Position numbers and translations under genes: made by a program
Notes under the pieces: model-generated
The model's database searches: none
What the model was told of the DNA's origin: nothing
Seen by the model: the letters and a program-made list of their open reading frames with translations, nothing else
In this document: piece by piece, positions 1 through 8,818 of the stretch
Layout of the letters: each line of letters opens with the position of its first letter
Position numbering within the stretch: position 1 is the stretch's first letter
NCBI RefSeq assembly: GCF_002302635.1
Contig: NZ_CP022387.1
Span: 744,001-808,000 of the forward strand
Origin: Capnocytophaga stomatis
GTDB lineage: Bacteria > Bacteroidota > Bacteroidia > Flavobacteriales > Flavobacteriaceae
Length of the DNA: 64,000 bases
Reading direction: 5' to 3'

Positions 1-1
1 G

Positions 2-193
2 ATGAAGCTCCCTTATGATAAAACTTTTAGTATCACTAAGGGTAAAAAGCATCTTGAAGATGATACAAATCATAAAAAAGATACTTCGGAAGATAAAAAA
101 GGTACTTCGGTATATCTCAACGGAAAGCAAATTGCTGGTTTTAAGCTTCCTTTTGCTGCTTTCAGGGAAAATGGTAGTTTGGAGTTTGAGTAA
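2..193 (+). CDS. C-terminal end of an unidentified protein (cut by window edge)
   Basis: An open frame runs from the window edge to a TAA at 191-193. The ATG at base 2 is probably internal, so this is most likely the tail of a longer gene. The visible residues are hydrophilic and rich in Lys, Asp and Thr, then end in a short segment (GKQIAGFKLPFAAFRENG) that could be a beta-strand pair. I do not recognise a family. A second frame at 15-206 is open over the same bases, so the reading frame is a judgement. The stop lies 27 bp before the next gene on the same strand. Confidence 0.35.
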   Translation: MKLPYDKTFSITKGKKHLEDDTNHKKDTSEDKKGTSVYLNGKQIAGFKLPFAAFRENGSLEFE

Positions 194-220
194 AAATATA
201 ACTTAATAAAAAATGAATAT

Positions 221-1108
221 ATGAGAACACTAATTTTTATTTGTTTGCTTCTTTCGGGCTTCCAGCTTGTTGCTCAACAGGAAGTAACTATCGAAACCAA
301 AAGAAATCAGGATAATTCCGTAGATTTTTTATATACCAAAAGAAATGCTACCTCTTACACCTTAACTTTGAAACTCTCAGATGTGAGTAACTCGTACGAT
401 ACTCCAGCTCCTCATTACATATTAAAAAACAATTCAGGTAAGTTATTCACTATGAGACCTACTAATAAAGAGCAAGGCATCAATTTTTCATATTCTTACA
501 GATACACACAAGGTGCTTTTCAACCTCAAAAGATTGATAAATCTTTTCCTTATCTATTGCCTTTTGCTAAAGGAAAAGAAGTTTATGTTAGCGAATCAAC
601 ATATGTGCTTGAAAGATATATGAATCGCCCTGCCCCAAAAGGGTGGAAAGCCTATGCCTTTGAAGGACAAGCTTTGGATAGTGTTTTTGCCATTCGCAAG
701 GGAGTTGTAATCTTTGTTGAACAAGGTAAAGACATCAATCACAATGCTTCTTATACTTCCGAGAAAAATATGATAGTTGTAGAGCATCAAGATGGTTCTT
801 TTGCTGAATACAAAGGCTTTAGAAAGAATGGAATTAATGTAAAAGTAGGTACCACTGTTCTTCCGAATGATTATTTAGGTGGTTTAATACAAGTAGAAGC
901 TCCTGAAAAGCATCTTAGTTTGGTAATTTACTATCTTTCGGCACTTTCAGAGGGTGAAAAAACCGCAGAATACAGTTATATTACGCCTAATTTCCTTACC
1001 GAAGACGGAATAGCTCCTTTAGTAAGCAGAAAAACCTACAAAACAGTCATCAACACTGAAGTTTTGACCAAAGAAATGACCAGAAAAGAAAAGAAAAAAT
1101 ACAAATAA
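221..1108 (+). CDS. Secreted protein with degenerate M23/LytM-like domain
   Basis: The product has 295 residues with an N-terminal signal peptide (LLLSGFQLVAQQ, cleavage near residue 18). The middle part resembles a lysostaphin-type (M23) fold. VFAIRKGVVIFVEQG corresponds to the entry strand, and MIVVEHQDGSFAEY followed by VKVGTTV and GGL is the usual run of an M23 core. The zinc ligands are not there: the first HxxxxxxxD is absent, and the closing H-x-H reads as EYKGF. If the fold assignment is right, it is a non-catalytic envelope domain, as seen in LytM-like activators. The C-terminus is Lys/Arg-rich (TRKEKKKYK). Function is unknown and the assignment is pattern-based. Confidence 0.7.
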   Translation: MRTLIFICLLLSGFQLVAQQEVTIETKRNQDNSVDFLYTKRNATSYTLTLKLSDVSNSYDTPAPHYILKNNSGKLFTMRPTNKEQGINFSYSYRYTQGAFQPQKIDKSFPYLLPFAKGKEVYVSESTYVLERYMNRPAPKGWKAYAFEGQALDSVFAIRKGVVIFVEQGKDINHNASYTSEKNMIVVEHQDGSFAEYKGFRKNGINVKVGTTVLPNDYLGGLIQVEAPEKHLSLVIYYLSALSEGEKTAEYSYITPNFLTEDGIAPLVSRKTYKTVINTEVLTKEMTRKEKKKYK

Positions 1109-1297
1109 TAGCTTTTCATAAAATCGAGAAGATTTGGGCATATCTTTCGGAAACTTGTTTTAGAAACTCAAACCATAAAGATTTTATAAAAAACTATCAA
1201 AATCATCTCCATTACGTTATTTTGGCAATATTTTATGTTTTGTTACATCCTTATATCTATTTTTTAGCTTTCGGGTTTTAACTTTCAACTTTTTCTC

Positions 1298-1305
1298 TAT
1301 CTTTG
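1298..1305 (+). promoter_or_regulatory. Promoter -7 element of menG
   Basis: TATCTTTG matches the Bacteroidota -7 consensus TAnnTTTG and lies 22 bp before the menG ATG. No clear TTG -33 box is seen at the expected distance. Confidence 0.5.
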
Positions 1306-1327
1306 CAAAAAAACTGTAATAAGGTAA

Positions 1328-2074
1328 ATGTCAGAAAACACCATCACTCCGTACAAAAACTCCTCCAAGGGAAAGAAACAACAGGTAGCACAAATGTTTG
1401 ACTCCATATCAGGCACTTACGACGGGCTTAACCGAGTAATTTCATTGGGTTCGGATATCAAATGGCGGAAATTTGTTGTTGAAAAAGTGGCTGAAATCAC
1501 TCCTAAAAGGGTTCTTGACGTAGCAACGGGTACGGGAGATTTGGCAATTGCTCTGAGTGAAATTAACGGACTGAACATTGTTGGGCTTGACATTTCCGAA
1601 GGAATGCTATCGGTAGGACGAGAGAAAATTCAGAAGAAAAATCTTTCTGACCGTATTGAATTGGTTTCGGGTGATAGTGAAAATTTGCCTTTTGCCGATA
1701 ATTATTTTGACGCTGTAACTGTGGCTTTTGGCGTGCGAAACTTTGAAAACTTGGAAAAAGGGCTTTCGGAGATTTATCGAGTTATTCGCCCCGGTGGCAG
1801 ACTGGTTGTTTTGGAGACTTCTGTGCCTGAAAAGTTTCCTTTCCGTCAAGGATATTTTGCTTACACCAAATTTATTATGCCTTTAATTGGTAAAGTTTTC
1901 TCGAAAGACCGTTCGGCATATACTTATCTGTCAAAATCGGCTTCGGCTTTTCCTTACGGAAAAAAATTCAAAGCTATTTTGGATAAAATCGGATATGCTC
2001 AAACCAAATATTATCCAAAAACTCTGGGTGGAGTGGCTACTATTTATGTAGGAAATAAACCTAATACACTTTAA
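1328..2074 (+). CDS. menG: Demethylmenaquinone methyltransferase
   Basis: This is a UbiE/MenG-family SAM-dependent C-methyltransferase of 248 residues, the usual length. It catalyses the last step of menaquinone synthesis; Bacteroidota use menaquinone, so menG is the better name than ubiE. The UbiE signature YDGLNRVISLGSDIKWRK lies near residues 31-48. SAM motif I (DVATGTGDL) is near 64-72, and RVIRPGGRLVVLE is the post-II motif. It is followed one base later by the sprT-like gene, so the two are almost certainly cotranscribed. A TAnnTTTG promoter element lies just upstream. Confidence 0.95.
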   Translation: MSENTITPYKNSSKGKKQQVAQMFDSISGTYDGLNRVISLGSDIKWRKFVVEKVAEITPKRVLDVATGTGDLAIALSEINGLNIVGLDISEGMLSVGREKIQKKNLSDRIELVSGDSENLPFADNYFDAVTVAFGVRNFENLEKGLSEIYRVIRPGGRLVVLETSVPEKFPFRQGYFAYTKFIMPLIGKVFSKDRSAYTYLSKSASAFPYGKKFKAILDKIGYAQTKYYPKTLGGVATIYVGNKPNTL

Positions 2075-2075
2075 G

Positions 2076-2792
2076 ATGAAAAAAATCTGTATATTTTCCA
2101 TTCTTTTTCTCCTCTTTGTCGGGAGTTTTTCTGTTTGGGGACAACGAAGAGGTCCGCTTATGAATTTGGAACATTTCGACGAGAAACCGTTACAATGGGG
2201 TTACTATTTCGGCGGAAATATGTTTGATTTCAAATTCGATTATAATGATTTGGACTATGGAACTCCCACAATACGTGAAGTCAAAACCGTTAAAAATTGG
2301 GGTTTTAACGTAGGGTTATCAGGCTCAATGCGACTTATGAAATATCTTGACCTTCGGCTTGAACCCGGTTTGGTTTATAACAAACGTGACCTCTATTTTC
2401 CCGGTATGAATGAAAAGAGAGATTATCTGCGTAATGTAAGATCTACTTATATTTATATCCCTTTGCTGGTAAAATTTAGTTCGGAACGTTGGCATAATGT
2501 TAAGCCTTATCTGACTGCCGGAGCTTCGATGGCTATCAATTTAAGTAGCAATTACAACTTGAATATTGATAATTACGAACGTATTTTCAGAACACAAAGA
2601 AGTGTTTTCTTTTATGAAATGGGAATAGGGTTGGATATTTATACACCTTTCTTTCGGCTTTCTCCCTCAATACGAGCTTTGTTTTCAGTAAATAACGAAC
2701 TCATTCCTGATGATAATGCTTCAAGCCCTTGGACAGGAAATTTAGGCGGAATAAAATCACGAGGTTTTTTAATTAATCTCACTTTTGAATAA
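2076..2792 (+). CDS. sprT: Outer-membrane beta-barrel protein, PorT/SprT of type IX secretion
   Basis: The product has 238 residues with a signal peptide ending near VWGQ and alternating beta-strands ending in a terminal aromatic (LINLTFE), as in eight-stranded outer-membrane barrels. Size, the RRGPLMNLEHFDEKPLQWGYYFG start after the signal (shown in parts: RRGPLMNL, KPLQWGYYFG), and the position directly behind menG fit the PorT/SprT proteins of the type IX secretion system. The menG-sprT order is common in Flavobacteriaceae. PorT is required for secretion through T9SS and hence for gliding. The start is one base after the menG stop. The family call rests on context as well as sequence. Confidence 0.8.
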   Translation: MKKICIFSILFLLFVGSFSVWGQRRGPLMNLEHFDEKPLQWGYYFGGNMFDFKFDYNDLDYGTPTIREVKTVKNWGFNVGLSGSMRLMKYLDLRLEPGLVYNKRDLYFPGMNEKRDYLRNVRSTYIYIPLLVKFSSERWHNVKPYLTAGASMAINLSSNYNLNIDNYERIFRTQRSVFFYEMGIGLDIYTPFFRLSPSIRALFSVNNELIPDDNASSPWTGNLGGIKSRGFLINLTFE

Positions 2793-2818
2793 TCCTTACA
2801 CAAAAAAGAGCAATAATA

Positions 2819-3415
2819 ATGAAAAAAATTATAACTTTCACACTATTATTAAGTACTTATATTGGTTTCTCACAAAACTACAAATATCCTATGGCGAGCC
2901 CGAGACAAGTAATTTCTCAACAATTTTCGGTAACAAAAATATCTGTTGATTACGGGCGACCAAGCGTTCGTGGGCGTAAAATTTTTGGAGAATTAGTCCC
3001 TTATGGAAAGATTTGGCGTGTGGGAGCTAATGAAGCTACCAACATTACCTTTGAACAAAGCGTTCTGTTTGGTGGTAAACCCACAAAATTAGGCAGATAT
3101 GCTATTTTCATAACTCCGGAGGAACACGAATGGAATGTGGTTTTAAACTATGATGCAGATGCCTGGGGGGCTTACAGTTACGACCCAAATGAAAATGCTA
3201 TCGAAATTAAAGTTCCTGTTCAAGCTCAGAAAGAATTACAAGAATCATTGGAGATTTCCTTTGAAAGTATTAGCCAAACGAAGATTAGTTTAGTCATCCG
3301 ATGGGAATATTTAAAAGCTGAAATCCCTATTGAAGTTGATAATGTGGAAAATATCAATAAAATTATTGACCACCTAAAAGAAATCAAACAAGTGGAACGC
3401 GATATGGGCGTTTAA
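2819..3415 (+). CDS. DUF2911 domain secreted protein
   Basis: The product has 198 residues with a signal peptide (TLLLSTYIGFSQ). The mature part carries the DUF2911 signature: SPRQVISQQFS, ISVDYGRPSVRGRKIFG, LVPYGKIWRVGANEAT and TPEEHEWNVVLN. DUF2911 proteins are common in Bacteroidota and have no established biochemical role. The gene is 26 bp behind sprT on the same strand and ends at a strong bidirectional terminator shared with folA. Confidence 0.88.
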   Translation: MKKIITFTLLLSTYIGFSQNYKYPMASPRQVISQQFSVTKISVDYGRPSVRGRKIFGELVPYGKIWRVGANEATNITFEQSVLFGGKPTKLGRYAIFITPEEHEWNVVLNYDADAWGAYSYDPNENAIEIKVPVQAQKELQESLEISFESISQTKISLVIRWEYLKAEIPIEVDNVENINKIIDHLKEIKQVERDMGV

Positions 3416-3431
3416 TCAACTGACTATCAAT

Positions 3432-3469
3432 AAAAAAAAGGCTCGAATTTTTAGATTCGAGCCTTTTTT
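3432..3469. terminator. Bidirectional terminator between DUF2911 gene and folA
   Basis: The hairpin GGCTCGAAT / ATTCGAGCC is flanked by A-runs on the left and T-runs on the right, so it can end transcription from both sides. The folA stop codon sits in its loop. Confidence 0.9.
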
Positions 3470-3948
3470 ACATAAGTTTCAAATGTAAAATCATATTGAT
3501 GTCTTTCATCTTTTGGCACATAATGTGAAGATTCCAATTTCCACTTATCTTTAGGAATTTCCGGAAAAAAAGCATCTGCATCGTCAAATGTAGCGTGTAC
3601 GCGTGTCAGTTCAATTTTGTCAGCGATGTCTAACGCCAAATGATAAATTTCCCCTCCTCCTATTACATACGGATTTTCGTCTATTTCCTTTGCTTTTTTT
3701 ATTGCTTCAGCAAGGGAAGAGACCACAATACAACCCTCTGCCGTGTAATTTTCCTGCCGTGTAATTACAATGTGAATCCTGTTAGGCAATAACTTAGGAA
3801 AAGTTTCAAACGTTTTTCTTCCCATTATGATACAATGCCCGGTGGTTAGGTTTTTGAATCGTTTGAAATCTTCCGGAAGATACCAAAGTAAACCTCCATT
3901 TCTCCCCAAAGCATTATTTTCAGAGGCTGCGGCAATCAGTGTTATCAT
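3451..3948 (-). CDS. folA: Dihydrofolate reductase
   Basis: This DHFR of 165 residues reduces dihydrofolate to tetrahydrofolate with NADPH. It starts with ITLIAAASENNALGRNGGL, then LPEDFKRFK (carrying the catalytic acidic residue region), GRKTFETFP for NADPH binding and VIGGGEIYHLAL near the C-terminus. Length is standard. The start ATG overlaps the stop region of the 2TM gene by 4 bp, which suggests translational coupling. It ends inside a bidirectional terminator. Confidence 0.96.
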   Translation of the reverse strand: MITLIAAASENNALGRNGGLLWYLPEDFKRFKNLTTGHCIIMGRKTFETFPKLLPNRIHIVITRQENYTAEGCIVVSSLAEAIKKAKEIDENPYVIGGGEIYHLALDIADKIELTRVHATFDDADAFFPEIPKDKWKLESSHYVPKDERHQYDFTFETYVKKARI

Positions 3949-4391
3949 TGGTTTTGAGTATCTTGTGGCTTAATTACTACATCTGTTTGTTCCTTCAACG
4001 TTTGTTCCTTTAGTAATTCTTGTTGAGCTTTTTCTCTCTCTTTTTGAAGTTCTTTCTCTACGCTGGCTTCCATTTTCAGAATTTTCTTCTGCTGTAACTC
4101 AACCAAACGCTGACGTTCTTTTCTTTCCCATTCTTTTCCCATAAAACGCTCTATCACAAAGACATTTATAACGTGTAACAAAAAAAGAAACGTCCAGATG
4201 AGAATCCCCCAAATGTACCAATTATATGTTGTTTCAGAATAGAGTAACTTATTGATTACCACCATAAAGATACATCCCAAAACAAATACCCACAGATGTA
4301 AAAACAAAAGTTTTTTCTGTTTTATTCTTCTCTGAGCGTTTTCAAATAACTCATATTGAGCCGGTTCCATTGTTTTTTTATTTTCTTGCAT
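3945..4391 (-). CDS. 2TM domain membrane protein
   Basis: The product has 148 residues. A 2TM domain covers residues 10-95: a basic helix (RRIKQKKLLFLHLWVF) leads into two membrane spans separated by a short loop, then FVIERFMGKEWERK. A long charged helix rich in Gln, Glu and Lys follows and probably forms a coiled coil. Such proteins are widespread in Flavobacteriaceae and have no assigned role. It is cotranscribed with folA (4-bp overlap). A TACTTTTG promoter element lies at 4418-4425 on the minus strand. Confidence 0.85.
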   Translation of the reverse strand: MQENKKTMEPAQYELFENAQRRIKQKKLLFLHLWVFVLGCIFMVVINKLLYSETTYNWYIWGILIWTFLFLLHVINVFVIERFMGKEWERKERQRLVELQQKKILKMEASVEKELQKEREKAQQELLKEQTLKEQTDVVIKPQDTQNQ

Positions 4392-4453
4392 TATATTTCA
4401 GTTTATGTTTATAGTGCCAAAAGTACAACTTTTATTCTTACTCCCAAAATATT

Positions 4454-5026
4454 TTATCTTGCATTTTCAAATTCTTCCAAAGCACTGTAAACCAAATGAG
4501 TAGGAAGACCAATAACATTATTATAAGAACCCTCGATAGCTGTAACTCCCACATAACCAATCCATTCCTGAATGCCATAAGCTCCAGCCTTATCATAAGG
4601 TTTGTATTCTGTCAGATAAAAATCTATTTCCTTGTCTGTAAACGTTTTAAAAGTCACTTTTGTAACACAATTGACTATTTTTTGCTTTTTCGACGTGGTA
4701 AAACAAACTGACGTAATCACCTCGTGTTGCTTGCCCGACAACGATTTGAGCATTTCAAATCCTTCATCATAATCTTTAGGTTTCCCGAGAGCCTTTCCTT
4801 CGTGCCACACAATAGTATCTGAAGTAATCAAAATATCATTTTCCTTCAATGTGCCGAAAAATGGTTTAGCTTTTTGGACAGATAAATAATCTGTTATTTC
4901 CTCCCTTTGCAAATTTTCCGGATAGGTTTCATCAATGGGTTTTAAAATTATCTCATAATTCAGATGCAACTCCTTGAAAAACTGCTGCCTGCGAGGAGAT
5001 GCCGATGCCAAAATGATGTTCTTCAT
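4454..5026 (-). CDS. maf: Maf-family nucleoside triphosphate pyrophosphatase
   Basis: The product has 190 residues with all Maf motifs: ASASPRRQQF at the N-terminus, TSDTIVW, GKPKDYDEGFEML and YDKAGAYGIQEW. Maf proteins hydrolyse non-canonical or methylated nucleotides (dTTP/UTP or 7-methyl-GTP type). The AYGIQEW form is typical of the YhdE-like (dTTP/UTP) subgroup; this subgroup call is inference. It lies 25 bp downstream of the 7TM-HD gene on the same strand and is probably cotranscribed with it. Confidence 0.93.
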   Translation of the reverse strand: MKNIILASASPRRQQFFKELHLNYEIILKPIDETYPENLQREEITDYLSVQKAKPFFGTLKENDILITSDTIVWHEGKALGKPKDYDEGFEMLKSLSGKQHEVITSVCFTTSKKQKIVNCVTKVTFKTFTDKEIDFYLTEYKPYDKAGAYGIQEWIGYVGVTAIEGSYNNVIGLPTHLVYSALEEFENAR

Positions 5027-5051
5027 ATTTCTTAATTAAAAAATTGCTTTA

Positions 5052-7094
5052 CTACTCAGGATATTCTATCCGAATGTGATAAATATTTGTCAGTTTATTT
5101 TTAAAGACTTTTTTAATCTTTTCGATTTCCTTAAGCGTGATATCCGCATTCATAAACTGATTGTCATCTAATTGCTTTTTGATGATTTTTTCTACAAATT
5201 CATCAAGTATTTCATATGTTGGGTTTTTTAAACTTTTGGTAGCTGCTTCCACCGAATCTGCCATCATCAAAATTGCGGTTTCCTTTGAAAAAGGTTTAGG
5301 ACCAGGATAACGGAAGTCAGACTCCAGACAATTAGGATTTTGCTCTTGTTCTTTTCTGAAAAAATAATATGTTAGGCTGGTGCCGTGATGCGTGCGGATA
5401 AAATCAATGATTCGCTGAGGTAACTTGTTTTTGCGTGCAAGTTCAATTCCGTCAGTGACGTGCCTTATTATAATTTTAGCACTTTGCAAAGGAGTCAGTG
5501 AATCGTGAGGATTAGCACTTGTTTTCTGATTTTCAATAAAATACACAGGATTAAGCATCTTACCGATATCGTGATACAACGCCCCTACCCTCACCAACAA
5601 AGCATTTGCACCAATTTCAGAAGCCGCAGCTTCCGCCAAATTAGCCACCTGCATTGAATGCTGAAATGTGCCGGGAGCTTTCTCTGAAAGTTCACGCAAT
5701 AATCTGGAATTTGTGTCGCTCAACTCAAGAAGCGAAACATCGGAAACCAACCCGAAACTTTTTTCATAAATATACGTAAATGGCTGAGAGAAAAGCATTC
5801 CCACTCCATTCAGAAAAAAAAGCGTAAACAAAGAAATGTTCAATCCGGAAATGGTTCCTTCCGTAATTGCGTGAAAAGCTATGTAAATCACAAAATAAGC
5901 TCCCGTAATTAAAGCCGCTGATACAAAGCTATTCAAACGATAATGTAAATCTCTCGGAGCAATGATAATAGCCAAAACCGCAACTATCTGAATAAAAACA
6001 AATTGAAAGCTATTCGGAACAATAAATCCTATTATCAAAATTGTGGCTATGAAAACGAAAATAACCGTTCTTAAATCAAAAAAAGACTTGAGTATCAAAG
6101 CCATCATACCAACAGGAACGATGTAAATATACTGAGGGAAAGTCCGTGTAATAATTCCCACAAATGCAATTATTGTGAGCATATTAAGCAGAATAACAGT
6201 TATTTTTACGTTATTCTTATAGATGCTTTTTTCGTAAATTTTCAAATATAATCCTATAACCAAAAGAACTATGCTCACCAAAACGTAATATCCTGTTAAT
6301 GACCACACATAATTCTTATGATTCCACGTTTCCTCCTCATATTCAGACTGTAAGGACAATAACGTATTAAAACGCTCACCTTCAACCATTTCCCCTCTGG
6401 CGATGATAAGCTGTCCTTTTTTTACCCAACCTCGCGTGTAAACAATTTCTTTCAGATTTTCTTCAAGTGTTTTCTTTGTAAAATTTTGCTCTATCGATAT
6501 GTCTGGTTGCAAAATTTCAAAGAACAAATCGTGATATTTCTTCTTGTATTTGTTGTAAGGATATTCGGCGAAATATTTTGTAACTTCCGAGTTTAACTCA
6601 TTCAACTTCAATACCTTATTTGCTGAAATTTCAGAAAATTCATTACCGTGTTGGATAAGGTTTATTTCTCCCTCACCAATGCTTTCCATTGAAAGTATGA
6701 CTCCATCTTGATAAATCTTTTTCAAAAATTCCTCTGCTTTTGCAAGTAATTCTTGTTTTGTTTGCTCGGGAACATCATTAAAATATGACTCTTTTTTATT
6801 ATTGAAATTAGATATAACAGACTGATAAACAGATGTATCCTTCACATAATACACAATTGAATTTTCCTTTATTTCTTCTTTTTCTGCCTCAATTTGTTCC
6901 GCAGTTTTTTTCAAAGGAAAATCAAACGGAGCATAAAGTGTTTCGTGTTGCCACAGCTTACCTTTCTGAAATTCGTACTTAAATTTTGCCTTTTTAGGAA
7001 ATACTTGAACTATAAGAATCAAAGCCACCAAAAAAGCTATTATTTTGAAAATCAGAGATTCTCTCAAATATAAAGAATACCGAAATTTTTTCAT
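5052..7094 (-). CDS. 7TM-HD family phosphohydrolase (PgpH-like)
   Basis: The product is about 680 residues. An N-terminal membrane anchor (IIAFLVALILIVQVF) is followed by a large extracytoplasmic 7TMR-HDED region (about 50-260). Next come a block of about seven membrane spans (270-450) and a C-terminal cytoplasmic HD domain with LVRVGALYHDIGKM, RTHHGTS and MMADSVEAATKS. This is the layout of PgpH, the c-di-AMP phosphodiesterase; the substrate is inferred. The ATG at 7092-7094 is preferred to the TTG two codons upstream. The promoter faces that of the AraC gene back to back. Confidence 0.92.
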   Translation of the reverse strand: MKKFRYSLYLRESLIFKIIAFLVALILIVQVFPKKAKFKYEFQKGKLWQHETLYAPFDFPLKKTAEQIEAEKEEIKENSIVYYVKDTSVYQSVISNFNNKKESYFNDVPEQTKQELLAKAEEFLKKIYQDGVILSMESIGEGEINLIQHGNEFSEISANKVLKLNELNSEVTKYFAEYPYNKYKKKYHDLFFEILQPDISIEQNFTKKTLEENLKEIVYTRGWVKKGQLIIARGEMVEGERFNTLLSLQSEYEEETWNHKNYVWSLTGYYVLVSIVLLVIGLYLKIYEKSIYKNNVKITVILLNMLTIIAFVGIITRTFPQYIYIVPVGMMALILKSFFDLRTVIFVFIATILIIGFIVPNSFQFVFIQIVAVLAIIIAPRDLHYRLNSFVSAALITGAYFVIYIAFHAITEGTISGLNISLFTLFFLNGVGMLFSQPFTYIYEKSFGLVSDVSLLELSDTNSRLLRELSEKAPGTFQHSMQVANLAEAAASEIGANALLVRVGALYHDIGKMLNPVYFIENQKTSANPHDSLTPLQSAKIIIRHVTDGIELARKNKLPQRIIDFIRTHHGTSLTYYFFRKEQEQNPNCLESDFRYPGPKPFSKETAILMMADSVEAATKSLKNPTYEILDEFVEKIIKKQLDDNQFMNADITLKEIEKIKKVFKNKLTNIYHIRIEYPE

Positions 7095-7127
7095 TATCAA
7101 AATTAATTTACCAAGTACAATAATTTA

Positions 7128-7156
7128 CAAATGTACGGAAAATATTTAAATATCAA
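7128..7156 (-). promoter_or_regulatory. Promoter of the HD phosphohydrolase-maf unit
   Basis: On the minus strand, the -7 box TACATTTG (7128-7135) is preceded by TTG (7154-7156) with an 18-bp spacer, fitting the Bacteroidota -33/-7 promoter. Confidence 0.6.
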
Positions 7157-7160
7157 TATT

Positions 7161-7190
7161 TTGTAAAAAGCTGAAAAATAATTATTTTTG
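7161..7190 (+). promoter_or_regulatory. Promoter of the AraC-family gene
   Basis: TTG at 7161-7163 and TATTTTTG at 7183-7190 are separated by 19 bp, a textbook Bacteroidota promoter. It starts 5 bp from the -33 of the divergent HD gene. Confidence 0.7.
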
Positions 7191-7228
7191 CTTCGCATCT
7201 TTTGAATTTAAAAGGATTTATTTTTGAA

Positions 7229-8044
7229 ATGTCTATTTCAATAAAAAATATTGCTCATACACAGCTCACTGAAAATTTCAGTGTGGAAGATTATTGCATT
7301 TTTGCTTTTCGCGGAAGTGGTACTTTTTCCGTTGATTTTGTGGAATATAAGTATGATGGTAATACGTTATTATTTCTTTCTCCCTTTCAAAATTTTCAGA
7401 AAAATGAAGGAAATATGGAAAAAATAAATCTGCTTCAATTTCACGGCGATTTTTATTGCATTGAATATCACAAAAAAGAAGTTGCCTGTAACGGACTGTT
7501 ATTCAATAACATATTTCTTTTACCTCATATTAAAGTTTCTGAAAAATGCTTTGAGGAAATTTTGCACATTTTTTCTCGTATTGAAAATGAATTACTATCT
7601 GAATCTGCTTATTCTCAAGCCATACTCAAGGCGTACTTGCAGCTTATTTTGGCTCTTTCAAGCAAGGAAAAAAGTAATATTTTAGAAAAAACGGAACAAA
7701 ACACTGAGCATAATTTGGCTCTGAATTTTCAGAAATCATTGGAAGAACATTTTTTAACCGAGCGTGGCATACAATTCTACGCCGACCAAGCATATTTATC
7801 TCCTGATGCTTTCAGCAAGAAAATCAAACAGTTATTAGGAAAATCTCCAACAAAATTGATACAGGAAAGGATGATTTTGGAAGCTAAAAAACAATTGCAT
7901 CTAACGCATAAAACCATCAAGGAAATTGCTTTTGATATGAATTTCAAGGACGAATTTTACTTCAGTCGTTTTTTCAAAAAATCCGTTGGAAAATCTCCAA
8001 AATTTTTCAGAGAAAACGTAGGAATCTCAATCGTCGCAAAATAG
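7229..8044 (+). CDS. AraC-family transcriptional regulator
   Basis: The product is about 271 residues. The C-terminal 100 residues hold two helix-turn-helix units: YADQAYLSPDAFSKKIKQL, then KEIAFDMNFKDEFYFSRFFK closing with GKSPKFFRE, the AraC/XylS signature. The N-terminal half is a cupin-like sensing domain (FRGSGTFSVDF, LLFLSPFQNF). The ATG at 7229 is chosen; an upstream in-frame TTG at 7202 would lie only 12 bp from the -7 box. The YkgB-like gene follows 112 bp later, so that gene is the likely target. The ligand is unknown. Confidence 0.9.
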   Translation: MSISIKNIAHTQLTENFSVEDYCIFAFRGSGTFSVDFVEYKYDGNTLLFLSPFQNFQKNEGNMEKINLLQFHGDFYCIEYHKKEVACNGLLFNNIFLLPHIKVSEKCFEEILHIFSRIENELLSESAYSQAILKAYLQLILALSSKEKSNILEKTEQNTEHNLALNFQKSLEEHFLTERGIQFYADQAYLSPDAFSKKIKQLLGKSPTKLIQERMILEAKKQLHLTHKTIKEIAFDMNFKDEFYFSRFFKKSVGKSPKFFRENVGISIVAK

Positions 8045-8156
8045 TCTATGTTATATCCTTTTTTGTCCATTTAATTATCAATCAAATAATTGTTATATTT
8101 ACACCCGAAAATTTAACGTAACACATATTATCGTAACATTCTAAAAATCAAAAACA

Positions 8157-8762
8157 ATGGAAAAATTACTTACATTTTTGGCAGATAGCCAGCGTACTTT
8201 TGTGAATTTCATTCGAGTAGCAATTTTCATCGTAATGGCTTGGATTGGAGGTTTGAAAGCTTTTCAATACGAGGCAGACGGGATTGTTCCTTTTGTAATT
8301 AACAGCCCTTTTATGAACTTTTTCTACAATAACACAGGAAAAACTGCTGTAAATGACAAAGGAGATACAGTTGCTGAATACACTTTACACAAAAACCCTG
8401 AAGGGAAAATGGTTGCCAAAAACATTGAGTGGCACAAACAAAATGGAACCTACTGGTTTTCATACGGATTAGGAACTGTTATCTGCATAATCGGATTACT
8501 TGTTCTTTTAGGAATTTGGTCACCAAAAATTGGTGTTATCGGAGGGCTTCTTACCTTTGGTATGTCAATCGTAACTCTCTCATTCTTAATTACAACTCCT
8601 GAAGTTTACGTACCTAATTTAGGAGGAGATATGCCTACACCTAACTTCGGTTTCCCATATCTTTCAGGTGCAGGACGTTTGGTATTGAAAGATATCATTA
8701 TGTCAGCAGGAGGTTTGATTGCAGCCTCTGAGGCAGCACAACGCTTACTTAAAAGACAATAA
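8157..8762 (+). CDS. YkgB (DUF417)-family membrane protein
   Basis: The product has 201 residues with about four membrane spans. The start FVNFIRVAIFIVMAWIGGLKA, shown here as FIRVAIFIVMAWIGGLKAF, and PFVINSPFMNFFY are typical of DUF417. The later YLSGAGRLVLKDIIMSAGG is the other family hallmark. The E. coli relative RclC belongs to the reactive-chlorine response and is controlled by an AraC-type regulator, RclR. The same pairing is seen here, but the regulator is not clearly an RclR orthologue, so the link is only suggestive. A strong terminator follows. Confidence 0.88.
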   Translation: MEKLLTFLADSQRTFVNFIRVAIFIVMAWIGGLKAFQYEADGIVPFVINSPFMNFFYNNTGKTAVNDKGDTVAEYTLHKNPEGKMVAKNIEWHKQNGTYWFSYGLGTVICIIGLLVLLGIWSPKIGVIGGLLTFGMSIVTLSFLITTPEVYVPNLGGDMPTPNFGFPYLSGAGRLVLKDIIMSAGGLIAASEAAQRLLKRQ

Positions 8763-8784
8763 ATACCACTCTAACAAATAACAA

Positions 8785-8818
8785 AAATAAGCCGCTCCAG
8801 TTTGGAGCGGCTTATTTG
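8785..8818 (+). terminator. Terminator after YkgB-like gene
   Basis: The perfect hairpin AATAAGCCGCTCCA / TGGAGCGGCTTATT with a GTTT loop region is followed by a T-rich stretch. The 140 bp from here to the next gene hold nothing else I recognise. Confidence 0.9.

Noticed and set aside
15-206. Second open frame at the window start
   Set aside because: Overlaps the 2-193 frame; composition is a Lys/Leu run typical of a shifted frame. The choice is uncertain because the gene is cut.
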